A stretch of DNA of 64,000 bases from an uncultured Alphaproteobacteria bacterium (GTDB taxonomy: Bacteria; Pseudomonadota; Alphaproteobacteria; UBA6615). The notes below the pieces were generated by a model that saw only the letters and a list, made by a program, of their open reading frames with translations, was not told the DNA's origin and made no database searches. The stretch spans positions 1 to 64,000 of the forward strand of contig CALSNJ010000002.1 in the NCBI GenBank assembly GCA_943787745.1. Direction: 5' to 3'. Position numbers and translations under genes: made by a program. Position 1 is the first letter of the stretch; the number at the start of each line of letters is the position of its first letter. This document shows, piece after piece, positions 1 through 8,550 of this stretch.

Positions 1-33
1 GTAGGGCGCCTTCGCCGGTAACGGGTCCCTGTC

Positions 34-471
34 GTGAGCGACATCGCGGTTTACGCCGGGCTCTTTGGGGTTTCGTTTCTGGCGGCGACGATTCTACCAG
101 CGCAGTCGGAGCTTGGCCTTGCCGGCTTGCTTGTCGCGGGTGATTACAATCTGTGGCTGCTGATCGGCATCGCGAGTGCGGGGAATACGCTGGGCGCGGT
201 CGTCAACTGGGGCCTGGGCCGCGGCATCGAGCGGCTGCACGACAAGAAATGGTTTCCGGCATCGGCCGAACAGCTCAACCGCGCCACGAACTGGTATCGA
301 AAATATGGCCGCTGGAGCCTTCTTCTGAGTTGGGTCCCGATTGTCGGCGACCCACTCACGCTGGCGGCCGGCGTTCTGCGTGAGCCGCTTTGGTCGTTCG
401 TGTTGCTCGTCGGGATCGCCAAAACGGCGCGTTACCTGACGGTCGCCGCCATCGCCTTGAGCGTGTTCTGA
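34..471 (+). CDS. YqaA family (DedA/SNARE-associated-like) inner-membrane protein
   Basis: A 145-residue, mostly hydrophobic protein with about four membrane segments and a conserved central part (GNTLGAVVNWGLGRG, then KYGRWSLLLSWVPIVGDPLT) typical of the YqaA branch of the DedA-like superfamily. DedA-related proteins are linked to membrane homeostasis and lipid flipping, but the role of YqaA itself is not settled. The start is a GTG (GTGAGCGAC). The length matches the family. Its neighbour on the right is a convergent minus-strand amidohydrolase, so it is probably the end of a transcription unit that begins outside the window. Confidence 0.8.
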   Translation: MSDIAVYAGLFGVSFLAATILPAQSELGLAGLLVAGDYNLWLLIGIASAGNTLGAVVNWGLGRGIERLHDKKWFPASAEQLNRATNWYRKYGRWSLLLSWVPIVGDPLTLAAGVLREPLWSFVLLVGIAKTARYLTVAAIALSVF

Positions 472-529
472 CCGGAGCCCGGTATCCCGCAGCTCCCGGG
501 TCACTCGACGCGTGCACGCGGGCGCAGGG

Positions 530-1430
530 CTACTTCGTCCCGATCAGCTCCATCGAGACCTTCCGCCCGAACAGCTTCTCGGCGTTCTTGTAGGCGATCT
601 TTTCGGCCACCTCGCGCGGGAGCTTGGACAGCCAGGCGCGGTTTGACGTCATGATGCCGGTGTAGCGGTCCCACTGGGCGTTGATCCAGGTGTCGCTGCC
701 GACCATCAGCCGGTCCTGAAAATCGAAAATCACCTTTTTCCATTCCGGATCGAGGTCCGCATCGCCGTAGCCCAGGATGGCGCTTTCGCGCAGGGAGGTG
801 TCGGCGTAAGAGGCCGGGAATTTCGGCCATCAGGGCGTGCACCGTCGTTGCCGGTTCACCGAGGCCGGCATGGGCCCAGATCATTTTGACCTCCGGGTCG
901 AGGCTATGGAGCCAGCGGATCGGTTCGGCGCCCGAATGAACGTGGAGCAGGATGTCCCGCGCCTTGGCCATGGCGATCACCTCGCGGAACAGCGGTTCGT
1001 CGCTGGTGTCGAGATTGTGGATGTGGAACTCGCCGATGCCCTGATGGGGGTATTTCGCGAGCCGGCCACGCAAATAGTCTGCCATGCCGTCGGCCTTGGC
1101 CCAGTTCGAGGACCCGGCATCCCCATGATAGGGGCGCAGCTCGGGAACAATACGATTGGGCGCGAACTCCCACAGCTTGATGGTGCCTTCGTCGGGCGTG
1201 GACGACACAAGCGCCATTGCGACGCCGTTCTGATCCATAAGCGCGACAACGCTTTCGACCGGATAAGGCCCCCAGGCCGGCTCCTTGTAGTGCACATGAG
1301 CATCAAAGAGCGGGACATCCTTGATGGCATCACCGATGGGTTTTGCGTGTTCATGGGCCAGCGAGGGCAGTGTCATGGTGGCCAGAAGTACCAGGGTGGT
1401 GGCGAACAGGCGGGGGAATGTCCGGGTCAT
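530..1430 (-). pseudogene. Exported amidohydrolase (TIM-barrel metal hydrolase), frameshifted
   Basis: The gene begins at ATG 1430 after a good ribosome site (GAAGGA) and encodes a signal peptide ending near LPSLAHEH, then DAHVHYKEP, the metal-binding HxH of amidohydrolases. Mid-protein histidines in GEFHIHNLD, LLHVHSGAEP and IWAHAGLGEP fit the other ligands. The frame breaks near 808-809. Removing one A from GTAAGAGG on the plus strand joins HALMAEIPGLY to ADTSLRESAILGYGDADLDP and on to FDFQDRLMVGSDTW, where the late Asp ligand lies. The restored protein would be about 299 residues. The intact reading on both sides suggests a recent mutation or a sequence error. Substrate unknown; it is periplasmic or secreted. 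The 382-residue ORF in the track uses a false upstream start and a wrong-frame tail. Confidence 0.8.
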
Positions 1431-1608
1431 GGGTGGTCCTTCGGAGATAAAAACGGGGCACCTTGCCCGCGGTGGTTTGGGGCCCGGGCATGGTAGCGCC
1501 GATGGCGCATCGCTGTGAATAAGTTGTCGCCTCGCCCGAATTGATTTCACCCCCGAAAATCGGCCACATTGGTGGAAATTCGAAAACACGAACAGGTGGG
1601 ACGAGTAG

Positions 1609-3417
1609 ATGCCAAAAACGTCAGTGCGCAAGCCAAAGAACAAAGCCAAAGACGGCTCATGGACCGAAATCCGCGACGGGATGCGGATCGACTGGGACCT
1701 GCCGATCGCGATGGCGGACGGAACCGTCCTGCGCGCCGATGTCTATCGCCCCAACAAGAAGGGCAAGTTCCCGGTCATCATGACCATGGGCCCCTATGGC
1801 AAGGGTCTGGCGTGGCAGGATGAGCTATACGCCACCACGTGGGAGCTGTTCACCGGCGACCACCCCGATGCCATCAAGGGATCGACCAACAAGTATCAGA
1901 GCTGGGAGACCGTGGATCCCGAACAATGGGTGCCAGACGGGTATGCCTGTGTGCGGGTCGACAGCCGTGGCGCGGCGCGTTCGGAAGGTTACATGGACCC
2001 GTGGTCGCCTCAGGAAACCGATGACTTCGTGGAGTGCATCGAATGGGCGGGAACGCGCGACTGGTCCAACGGAAAGGTCGGCCTGAACGGCATCTCCTAT
2101 TACGGGATGAACCAGTGGTGGGTGGCTGAACGTCAGCCCAAGCATCTGGCGGCCATGTGCGCCTGGGAGGGCGCGAATGATTATTACCGGGAGTTTTCTC
2201 GCCACGGCGGTATCCTGTGCACCTTCATCGACAGCTGGTACCGGATGCAGGTGCAGCCGGTGCAGTATGGCGTCGGCACGAAAGGCTATCGCAGCTGGGT
2301 CCACGGCGATCCCGTGGCCGGCCCGCCGACGTTTACTGCGGCGCAGTTGAAAAAGAACCGCACCGATATGGGCCATGACATCCGCTCGCGCGAGATGCTG
2401 GATGACTGGTATCAGCCGCGTCAGCCCGACCTCAAGAAGATCAAGGTACCATTGCTGTCCCCGGCCAGCTGGGGCGGGCAGGGGCTGCATCCGCGGGGCA
2501 ATTACGAGGGCTTCTATCAGGCCGGTTCGAAGGAGAAATGGCTCGAAGCCCATGGGCTTGAGCACTGGACCGAGTTCTACACCCCCTATGGCGTGCAGAT
2601 GCAGAAGCAGTTCTTCGGGCATTACCTGAAGGGTGAGAAGAACGGTTGGGAGAAAAAGCCACCGGTGCTTCTCAAGGTCCGCCATGTGGGCGAGAAATTT
2701 GTCGAGCGGACTGAGAACGAATGGCCGATCAAGCGCACCAAGTGGACGAAGAAATTCCTCGATACCGCTCATATGAGCCTTGAACCAAAAGCCCCGGCCA
2801 AGAAGGGCAAGATCACCTATGCGGGTATGGGAGACGGCGCGACGTTCTTCCTGCCGCCCATGGATGAAGATACCGAGATCACCGGCCCGCTGGCCTCAAA
2901 GCTGTTTGTCTCGTCCTCGACGGTGGATGCCGATCTGTTCCTCGTGGTCCGGCTGTTCACCCCGGATATGAAGGAAGTGACCTTCAAGGGGACTGTCGAT
3001 CCGCACACGCCGATCGCGCAGGGTTGGCTGCGGGCTTCGCACCGCAAGCTCGACAAGAAGATGTCCAAGCCGTGGCGTCCGTGGCACAGCCATGACGAAA
3101 AGCAACCCCTCAAGCCGGGCAGCATCTATGAACTGGATATCGAAATCTGGCCGACTTGCGTGGTTGTGCCCGCCGGATACCGGCTGGCATTGACGGTTCG
3201 CGGCAAGGATTATGTTTATTCCGGTGAGCCGCTGAACCTGTCGAACTTCGCCCATCCGCTTGATGGCTGCGGCCCCTTCCTGCATGACGATCCAAAGGAC
3301 CGCCCGAAGAAAATCTTTGGGGGTGATGTGACAGTCCACACCGGTCCGAACCATCCCAGCTACGTGATGCTGCCGGTGGTGCCGCCGAAATCGGCTGCAA
3401 AGAAGAAAAAGCAGTAG
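1609..3417 (+). CDS. CocE/NonD family serine hydrolase (X-Pro dipeptidyl-peptidase S15 fold)
   Basis: A 602-residue alpha/beta hydrolase of the CocE/NonD class. The N-terminal half starts with ADGTVLRADVYRP and a GPYGKG stretch, and the nucleophile elbow is GISYYG with Ser about residue 163. The C-terminal half is a jelly-roll domain (PVLLKVRHV..., then YELDIEIWPTCVVVPAGYRL) seen in cocaine esterase and glutaryl-7-ACA acylase relatives. No signal peptide is evident; the N-terminus and C-terminus are Lys-rich. The real substrate (ester or amide) cannot be read from sequence. It stands alone, followed by a palindromic repeat. The ATG at 1609 follows GGTGGGACGAG. Confidence 0.85.
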   Translation: MPKTSVRKPKNKAKDGSWTEIRDGMRIDWDLPIAMADGTVLRADVYRPNKKGKFPVIMTMGPYGKGLAWQDELYATTWELFTGDHPDAIKGSTNKYQSWETVDPEQWVPDGYACVRVDSRGAARSEGYMDPWSPQETDDFVECIEWAGTRDWSNGKVGLNGISYYGMNQWWVAERQPKHLAAMCAWEGANDYYREFSRHGGILCTFIDSWYRMQVQPVQYGVGTKGYRSWVHGDPVAGPPTFTAAQLKKNRTDMGHDIRSREMLDDWYQPRQPDLKKIKVPLLSPASWGGQGLHPRGNYEGFYQAGSKEKWLEAHGLEHWTEFYTPYGVQMQKQFFGHYLKGEKNGWEKKPPVLLKVRHVGEKFVERTENEWPIKRTKWTKKFLDTAHMSLEPKAPAKKGKITYAGMGDGATFFLPPMDEDTEITGPLASKLFVSSSTVDADLFLVVRLFTPDMKEVTFKGTVDPHTPIAQGWLRASHRKLDKKMSKPWRPWHSHDEKQPLKPGSIYELDIEIWPTCVVVPAGYRLALTVRGKDYVYSGEPLNLSNFAHPLDGCGPFLHDDPKDRPKKIFGGDVTVHTGPNHPSYVMLPVVPPKSAAKKKKQ

Positions 3418-3425
3418 GGCAGGTC

Positions 3426-3527
3426 AGCATCCTTCGAGACGGGCCTTCGGCCCTCCTCAGGATGAGGTTCGAGTACAATGCAGACCCTCATCCTGAGGAG
3501 GCGCAAAGCGCCGTCTCGAAGGATGCT
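3426..3527. repeat. Paired palindromic intergenic repeat
   Basis: Two copies of a palindromic unit lie head to head: AGCATCCTTCGAGACG...CCTCCTCAGGATGAGG, then CCTCATCCTGAGGAGG...CGTCTCGAAGGATGCT. Each copy has an inner short hairpin (GGGCCTTCGGCCC; GGCGCAAAGCGCC). The whole element could fold into one long stem. It sits between a plus-strand hydrolase and a minus-strand methyltransferase, both ending towards it, so it could also act as a bidirectional terminator. Sequences of this type are dispersed repeats in many alphaproteobacterial genomes; copy number here is unknown. Confidence 0.85.
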
Positions 3528-3560
3528 TAGGATGGCTCCGTGCTCTCGGGACGGTGCGGG

Positions 3561-4247
3561 TCAGTCCACCCGCACCAACACCCGTCCATCGAGTGCGGTG
3601 AAGCCCAGATAGGTGTAGTTCACGCCATGGGCGGCGCAGAACTCGGCCCAGGCCTTGTGTTCGTGCTGCTTCCAGCTGGGATAGTTGAAATATTCGTCGA
3701 ACAGCACATGGGTGCCAGGCTGCAGCCGGTCGCCGATATTGTCGAGGATCGTGACCGTCGAACTGTAGAGATCGCAGTCGATATGGACGAAGCTGACGGG
3801 GCCTTCATGGGCCTGCATGAAGTCGGGCAGGCTGTCATCGAAATAGCCACGGACCAGCTGCACATTGGCGGGAACCTTCGGGATCGCCTTCTGCTTGAAC
3901 GCACCGGCGGTTTCCACATGGCCGGTCCAGTCCCCGGGCAGGCCGGAGAAGCTGTCAAAGCCATAGACGGTTTTTCCCGCGGGGGCGTGTGAGGCGATCT
4001 CGCGCAATGTGTTGCCGGTCGCCACACCGAACTCCAGAAACATGCCGTCGATGGAGGCGTTGCTGACGGCGTGTTCAACGATCTGCTGGTGTAGCTGGAA
4101 GATCTGGGCTTCGGCCATATGCGCCTGCACATAGTCGGCGGCTTCGTCGCGTGCGCGCAGTTGCAACTCATAGAGCAGGTTGCGCGAGTAGTACTTATAG
4201 AAGAACCGCTGGATGAGCCGTTCGGAAAGGGATCTGCTGATCTTCAT
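3561..4247 (-). CDS. TylF/MycF-like SAM-dependent O-methyltransferase
   Basis: A 228-residue protein with the SAM-binding loop LEFGVATGNT at residues 71-80, VYGFDSFSGLPGDW as the second motif, and the acidic FVHIDCDLYSST and VLFDEYFNYPSWKQHEH segments that carry the metal/catalytic residues in the macrocin O-methyltransferase (TylF) family. Family members methylate hydroxyls on sugars and other small molecules. No sugar-biosynthesis genes lie nearby, so the acceptor is unknown. The N-terminus is basic and lacks a signal peptide. Confidence 0.85.
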   Translation of the reverse strand: MKISRSLSERLIQRFFYKYYSRNLLYELQLRARDEAADYVQAHMAEAQIFQLHQQIVEHAVSNASIDGMFLEFGVATGNTLREIASHAPAGKTVYGFDSFSGLPGDWTGHVETAGAFKQKAIPKVPANVQLVRGYFDDSLPDFMQAHEGPVSFVHIDCDLYSSTVTILDNIGDRLQPGTHVLFDEYFNYPSWKQHEHKAWAEFCAAHGVNYTYLGFTALDGRVLVRVD

Positions 4248-4423
4248 AAATGGAGCCTTGAGCTTCTCGTGAGCCGCGTCCCTCGCCGCCCTGCAGGAAC
4301 GGGCAAGATAACAGCGGCCATGGTTCGCGACAATTCTTACCGGCTGGATATTCGCGTGGTAAAGCAGGTATGTGCAGATACCAGATTATTCGTTCGGGCA
4401 CGAATGTGCGGGCGGGGGGCCAA

Positions 4424-5149
4424 GTGACGACGTACACAAACGATTTGGGGCAGGTGGTCGGGTTTCCGATTCCGGACTGGACGCCGCCCGAAGGGCCCGC
4501 GCGCGAGGTTCTGGTGGGCCGTGTTTGCCGCGCTGAGCCGTTGCGAATTGAAGACCACGCCGAGGCCTTGTACCAGGCCTTCACGGTGGAGGGAGCTGAT
4601 GCGGGCTGGAGCTATCTGCCTTATGGGCCTTTCGACACGCGCGATGCATTCGACGACTGGATCCGTGCGACCTGCCTGTCGGACAATCCGCTGTTCTTCG
4701 CCTTTGTGGATGTGGCAACGGGCAAAGCGGTCGGGCTGGCCAGTTACCTCAATATCAACCGGGCCTACGGCACCATCGAGGTCGGCCATGTTCATTTTGC
4801 ACCGGTGATGCAGAGGTCCCGGATCGCGAGCGAGGCCATGTATCTGATGATGCGCCACGCGTTCGACGCGGGATACCGCCGTTATGAGTGGAAGTGCAAT
4901 ATGCTCAATGCGCCTTCCCAGGCCGCTGCCCAGCGTTTCGGATTTTCCTATGAGGGTATTTTCCGCCAGCACATGGTGGTGCGCGGAGAGAACCGCGATT
5001 CTGCTTGGTATGCCTGTATCGATGGGGAGTGGCCGGCCTTGAAAAGGGCCTTTGAAACCTGGCTGGATGATGCGAATTTTGATGCCGATGGCCGTCAAGT
5101 TCAAAGTCTGTCAAATCTGACGCGTCCCATACTTGTTGCAACTGACTGA
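4424..5149 (+). CDS. GNAT family N-acetyltransferase (RimJ/RimL type)
   Basis: The protein has the RimJ/RimL-like layout: a conserved N-terminal VVGFPIPDW, then RAEPLRIEDHAEALYQAF, the acetyl-CoA binding core with IEVGHVHFAP, and NAPSQAAAQRFGFSYEGIFRQHMV near the end. I chose GTG 4424 (241 residues) because it gives the family start TTYTNDLGQ and follows a G-rich GGCGGGGGGCC; the track start at 4370 adds 18 atypical residues. Such enzymes acetylate N-terminal or small-molecule amines; the substrate is unknown. It is followed 10 bases later by the FMN dehydrogenase gene, so the two may be co-transcribed. Confidence 0.8.
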   Translation: MTTYTNDLGQVVGFPIPDWTPPEGPAREVLVGRVCRAEPLRIEDHAEALYQAFTVEGADAGWSYLPYGPFDTRDAFDDWIRATCLSDNPLFFAFVDVATGKAVGLASYLNINRAYGTIEVGHVHFAPVMQRSRIASEAMYLMMRHAFDAGYRRYEWKCNMLNAPSQAAAQRFGFSYEGIFRQHMVVRGENRDSAWYACIDGEWPALKRAFETWLDDANFDADGRQVQSLSNLTRPILVATD

Positions 5150-5159
5150 CGGCTGAAAA

Positions 5160-6362
5160 ATGAACGCATTCGAATCCAAAACGGCTCGTTGGAAGCTCGA
5201 CTACCCGACCATTGAAGATTTGCGCGTTCGTGCGCGCAAGCGAACACCGCGTTTTGCCTTCGACTATGTGGACGGGGCTGCCGGGGCGAGCGAGCACAAC
5301 ATGAAAACCAACGCGTCTGCCCTCGATGCGGTGGAGATCGTGCCGCGCTACGGGGTTGAGAACTACAAAGCCAACACCGAAACCGAGCTGTTTGGACACA
5401 CCTATTCAATTCCCGTTGGCATTGCCCCAATGGGTATTCCCAGTCTGGTGCGGCCCGGCGGCGAACTCGATTTCGCACGTGCTGCAAAAGCCCACAACAT
5501 CCCGCTTGTACTCGGTGGGGTCGCAGGTGCGACGGTTGAGGACTGCGCCAGGGAGGCACCGAACAATTTGTGGTTCCAGCTTTACCGGGTCGCCAAGGAC
5601 GAACTGGCGGTTAATCTGGACATGGCGCGTCGCGCGAAAGAGGCGGGTGTGAATGTGCTGGTGCTGACCCTGGATGTCCCGGCGCGCACCAAGCGGCCAC
5701 GTGAATTACGGGGACGCCTGATGATCCCATATCGGCACAGCGTCCAGACCGTGTCGGAGGTTCTCAAGCACCCCGTCTGGCTGGCGGCCTATTTCCGCCA
5801 TGGCATGGACGGCTTTGCCAACTACAAGCCTTATGCGGGTGACAATGCGACCATGAAGGAGGTCACGGCCTTTGTGCGCCGTGAATCCGGTGGGTCGTTT
5901 ACCTGGGATGAAGTGAAGAAATTCCGGGACGCGTGGCCCGGTGCGCTGGTCGTCAAGGGCCTGTTGCACCCCGGAGATGCCGAGATGGCTGTGGGCGCAG
6001 GCGCGGATGGCGTGGTCGTCTCCAACCACGGTGGCCGTCAGCTCGAAGCTGCGCCCCCGGCGATCGATGCGCTACCGGCAATCGTTGATGCGGTGGGTTC
6101 AAAATCGAAAGTGATGTTTGACAGCGGTGTGCGCAGCGGTATCGATGTCGTCCGCGCGATGGCACTGGGCGCCGACTTCGTGTTCTCCGGACGGCCATTC
6201 ATGTATGGGCTGGGAGCGCTTGCATCAGCGGGTCCGGGATTTGTCGCGGACTTCTTTGCCGAAGAGATTTCGGCAGCCCTGCGTCAGATCGGTACCCAGA
6301 CATTTGCCGAGGCCCGTGAGCTGACCATTCGTCATCCCGGGGCGCTGACCTTCGACGCTTAG
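5160..6362 (+). CDS. FMN-dependent alpha-hydroxy acid dehydrogenase/oxidase (LldD-like)
   Basis: A 400-residue TIM-barrel flavoenzyme of the lactate/glycolate/mandelate oxidase family. Family marks include FAFDYVDGAA near the N-terminus, PVGIAPMGI, WFQLY, LTLDVPARTKRPRE, VVKGLLHPGDAEMA and the signature SNHGGRQLEAAPPAIDALP, which holds the catalytic His and substrate-binding Arg. The final FDSGVRSGIDVVRAMALGAD and GRPFMYGL bind FMN phosphate. It oxidises a 2-hydroxy acid to a 2-oxo acid; the specific substrate cannot be fixed from sequence, so I give no symbol. It probably shares a transcript with the upstream acetyltransferase. Confidence 0.88.
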   Translation: MNAFESKTARWKLDYPTIEDLRVRARKRTPRFAFDYVDGAAGASEHNMKTNASALDAVEIVPRYGVENYKANTETELFGHTYSIPVGIAPMGIPSLVRPGGELDFARAAKAHNIPLVLGGVAGATVEDCAREAPNNLWFQLYRVAKDELAVNLDMARRAKEAGVNVLVLTLDVPARTKRPRELRGRLMIPYRHSVQTVSEVLKHPVWLAAYFRHGMDGFANYKPYAGDNATMKEVTAFVRRESGGSFTWDEVKKFRDAWPGALVVKGLLHPGDAEMAVGAGADGVVVSNHGGRQLEAAPPAIDALPAIVDAVGSKSKVMFDSGVRSGIDVVRAMALGADFVFSGRPFMYGLGALASAGPGFVADFFAEEISAALRQIGTQTFAEARELTIRHPGALTFDA

Positions 6363-6398
6363 GCGGTCAGACAGCGCGCCCGGTTGAACGATGAACCG

Positions 6399-6737
6399 TT
6401 ACGAGCGGTCGTGATCCTGCATGTGCGCTGTGAACTCTTCACGGTCAATCATGCCGTCGCCGTTCGTGTCCATGCGGTTGAAGCCGCCCTGGCCGCGATT
6501 GGCATGCTCCCGGTCGTCGTCGTCATGGCGACCCTGCATGCGTTCGGAGCGGTCGTCATCATCGTCATATTTGTCATATCCGCGACCTTTGCCGGGGTAT
6601 CCCTTGTCATGCTCGGAATCAGACATTTGCATATGCGGGTGGTCATCTCGGTGATCACCGGACATTTTGCTGCCAGCCACGGCAGAGCCGGCGGCGAGGA
6701 GCGAAAGAATAGCTGCGGAAGCGAGTAGGGTTTTCAT
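6399..6737 (-). CDS. Exported EF-hand protein, Asp/His-rich
   Basis: A 112-residue protein with a clear signal peptide (MKTLLASAAILSLLAAGSAVAG), a middle region very rich in Asp, His, Gly and Arg, and one canonical EF-hand loop, DTNGDGMIDREE, close to the C-terminus. It is likely a periplasmic calcium- or metal-binding protein. Only one EF-hand is visible, whereas such loops usually work in pairs, so it may dimerise or bind metal through the Asp/His region. An AT-rich stretch (about 6775-6810) lies upstream of its start and may hold its promoter. Confidence 0.75.
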   Translation of the reverse strand: MKTLLASAAILSLLAAGSAVAGSKMSGDHRDDHPHMQMSDSEHDKGYPGKGRGYDKYDDDDDRSERMQGRHDDDDREHANRGQGGFNRMDTNGDGMIDREEFTAHMQDHDRS

Positions 6738-6816
6738 GATGCGTCTCCATGTAGCGCGTAGGCGTTGAACATAAGAGACATATAATATTAGGTATATCTA
6801 ATTATAAGGGGTCGAT

Positions 6817-7833
6817 TCAAAGTTTTTCGACATACCGATCGACGGCGTCCAGTTGTGCCTGTTTCTCGCGGTCGCTGAGAAACGATCCCGCAAAGGAGTT
6901 CTTCGCCAGCGTGATGATTTCGTCGGGTGACAGGCCGACAGCGTTGCTGACCGCGATGTAGTTGTCGTTAATGTACCCGCCAAAATAGGACGGGTCGTCC
7001 GAGTTCACGGTTGCGAGCAGACCCGCATCCAGGGCTCTCTTGATCGGGTGTGCGGCCAGATCGGGAATGCCTTTCAGGCGCAGATTCGAAAGCGGACACA
7101 TGGTCAGCGGTATCTTTTCGCGCGCCAGCCGCGCGACAAGCTGCGGATCATCAAGCGCATGGTTGCCGTGATCGACCCGGGAGACTTTCAGGATATCGAG
7201 CGCGTCTTTGACGTATGCCGCCGGACCTTCTTCACCGGCATGGGCAACAGCGAGGAAGCCTTCTTTGCGGGCAGCCTCATAGACCCGGGCGAATTTTTCG
7301 GGTGGGTTCCCGGCTTCTCCGGAATCCAGTCCGACGGCGTGGATATGGTCTTTGTGGCGGCAAGCGCAGGCCAGCGCATCGAAGGCCTGTTCCTCGGGCA
7401 AATGCCGCAGGAAGCACATGATCAGCTTTGACGTGATTCCCAATTCGCGCACGCCGGATTCCAGCGCGCTTAGAATGCCGCTGAGGACAGTTTCAAAAGC
7501 GATACCGCGATCTGTATGTGCCTGAGGGTCGAAGAAAATTTCCACATGGGTCACACCCTGATCAGCGACCTTATCGAGATAGGCGCGTGTGAGATCATGG
7601 AAATCCCGTTCTTCGATCAGGACCGACATGCCCGCGTAGTAGAGGTCGAGAAAGTCCTGCAGCCCATCAAACTCATAAGCCGCGTGAATTTCTTCAACTG
7701 AGGCATAGGGCAGTTCGATTCCGTTGCGCTGGGCCAGTGCCAGCATCATTTCTGGTTCCAGCGTGCCCTCGATGTGAAGATGTAGCTCCGCCTTGGGCAG
7801 ATGTTCAATCAGGGAGGCAATCGGATCGGTCAT
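6817..7833 (-). CDS. Adenine deaminase-like member of the adenosine deaminase family
   Basis: A 338-residue metal-dependent deaminase starting at ATG 7833 (MTDPIASL); the track start at 7884 adds an atypical leader. Zinc ligands appear in HLHIEG (His18, His20), in VAHAGEEGP and in NSDDPSYFGGY. The family deaminates adenosine to inosine or adenine to hypoxanthine. HIEGTLEPE and DDPSYFGGY resemble the adenine deaminase branch rather than classical adenosine deaminases, which usually carry a HLDG-type motif. That substrate call is an inference. It feeds purine salvage and is divergent from the Tat-protein gene. Confidence 0.85.
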   Translation of the reverse strand: MTDPIASLIEHLPKAELHLHIEGTLEPEMMLALAQRNGIELPYASVEEIHAAYEFDGLQDFLDLYYAGMSVLIEERDFHDLTRAYLDKVADQGVTHVEIFFDPQAHTDRGIAFETVLSGILSALESGVRELGITSKLIMCFLRHLPEEQAFDALACACRHKDHIHAVGLDSGEAGNPPEKFARVYEAARKEGFLAVAHAGEEGPAAYVKDALDILKVSRVDHGNHALDDPQLVARLAREKIPLTMCPLSNLRLKGIPDLAAHPIKRALDAGLLATVNSDDPSYFGGYINDNYIAVSNAVGLSPDEIITLAKNSFAGSFLSDREKQAQLDAVDRYVEKL

Positions 7834-8056
7834 GGCGTGTTTCGTCAGTTGTGGGTGACGGAGTTCAAGTCCTGAATGTATCACATCACGCCTGCTGTTG
7901 ATGGACCGGGCTGCCTTGGCCGTGTCACGAGATCACGAGAGCGTGAAAGATGTTTACCGTGGACTGGAGCTTCCTTATCTAGTGGTGCATAGCAGTTCGA
8001 GAGATTTTACCGTTGGTGGCCGGTCGCGCCGCCGCTTTGAAGGTGGAGAGGTCAAT

Positions 8057-8545
8057 ATGTCCAAGAACGCACTGACCCGAAGGACTGTCCTTGCCACAGG
8101 TGTCGCTGCCGTGATGACAGGTGCGTCAGGACTGCTGGTGCCGGCCCGCGCCAACGGGCTCGCGCCAACACGCACAATGCGCGGAGGCGCCAATAACTAT
8201 CTTCCCAATGCGCCGATCGTCGAACGGATTGGGGGCGGTGGTTTCTGGATGACGGGAACCGTGCGCCGTGCGGGCGATGGCACGCCCCTCCCTGGACAAC
8301 GCATTCAGATTTGGGCGCATACGACCGAAGGTCATGAACGTGACGCGCACAGCCACGGCGCAACCCTGACAGATGCGAATGGAGAATTCCGTCTGGAGAT
8401 GCCGCAAATCGTTCCGGCTTTCGGCCAGGCGCACGGCCATCTCGCCTATGACAGCGAAGATTTTAAAACCGTGTTCCTGCGCCCGGTCATGGCGAGTTCC
8501 AGCGATACGACCCTGCATGCCGACTTTGTACTTCTGCCAGTCTGA
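8057..8545 (+). CDS. Tat-exported intradiol dioxygenase-fold (transthyretin-like) protein
   Basis: A 162-residue protein beginning at ATG 8057 after GGTGGAGAGG. The N-terminus has a twin-arginine signal (LTRRTVLATG, then a hydrophobic stretch to ARANG), so it is probably exported folded, with a cofactor. The mature part resembles the beta-sandwich of intradiol ring-cleavage dioxygenases: TGTVRRAGDGTPLPGQRIQIW, then TLTDANGEFRLEMP. It is shorter than real dioxygenases and the usual Tyr/Tyr/His/His iron set is not clear. Instead it has a His-rich stretch (HTTEGHERDAHSHG, then QAHGHLAY). The haem membrane protein gene starts 5 bases after its stop, so they are almost certainly an operon. Function unknown; a periplasmic metal-dependent redox enzyme is my inference. 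Confidence 0.75.
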   Translation: MSKNALTRRTVLATGVAAVMTGASGLLVPARANGLAPTRTMRGGANNYLPNAPIVERIGGGGFWMTGTVRRAGDGTPLPGQRIQIWAHTTEGHERDAHSHGATLTDANGEFRLEMPQIVPAFGQAHGHLAYDSEDFKTVFLRPVMASSSDTTLHADFVLLPV

Positions 8546-8550
8546 CCGCG

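Noticed and set aside
837-1496. 219-residue plus-strand ORF antisense to the amidohydrolase
   Set aside because: It is a shadow: the minus strand carries a signal peptide and metal-binding motifs, while this translation looks like no protein family.
1825-2772. 315-residue minus-strand ORF inside the CocE-type hydrolase
   Set aside because: The plus strand has the GISYYG nucleophile motif and the whole family layout; the antisense ORF is His/Arg-rich composition noise.
6775-6810. AT-rich stretch with a TATAAT upstream of the EF-hand gene
   Set aside because: No acceptable -35 at normal spacing; composition alone is not enough to call a promoter.
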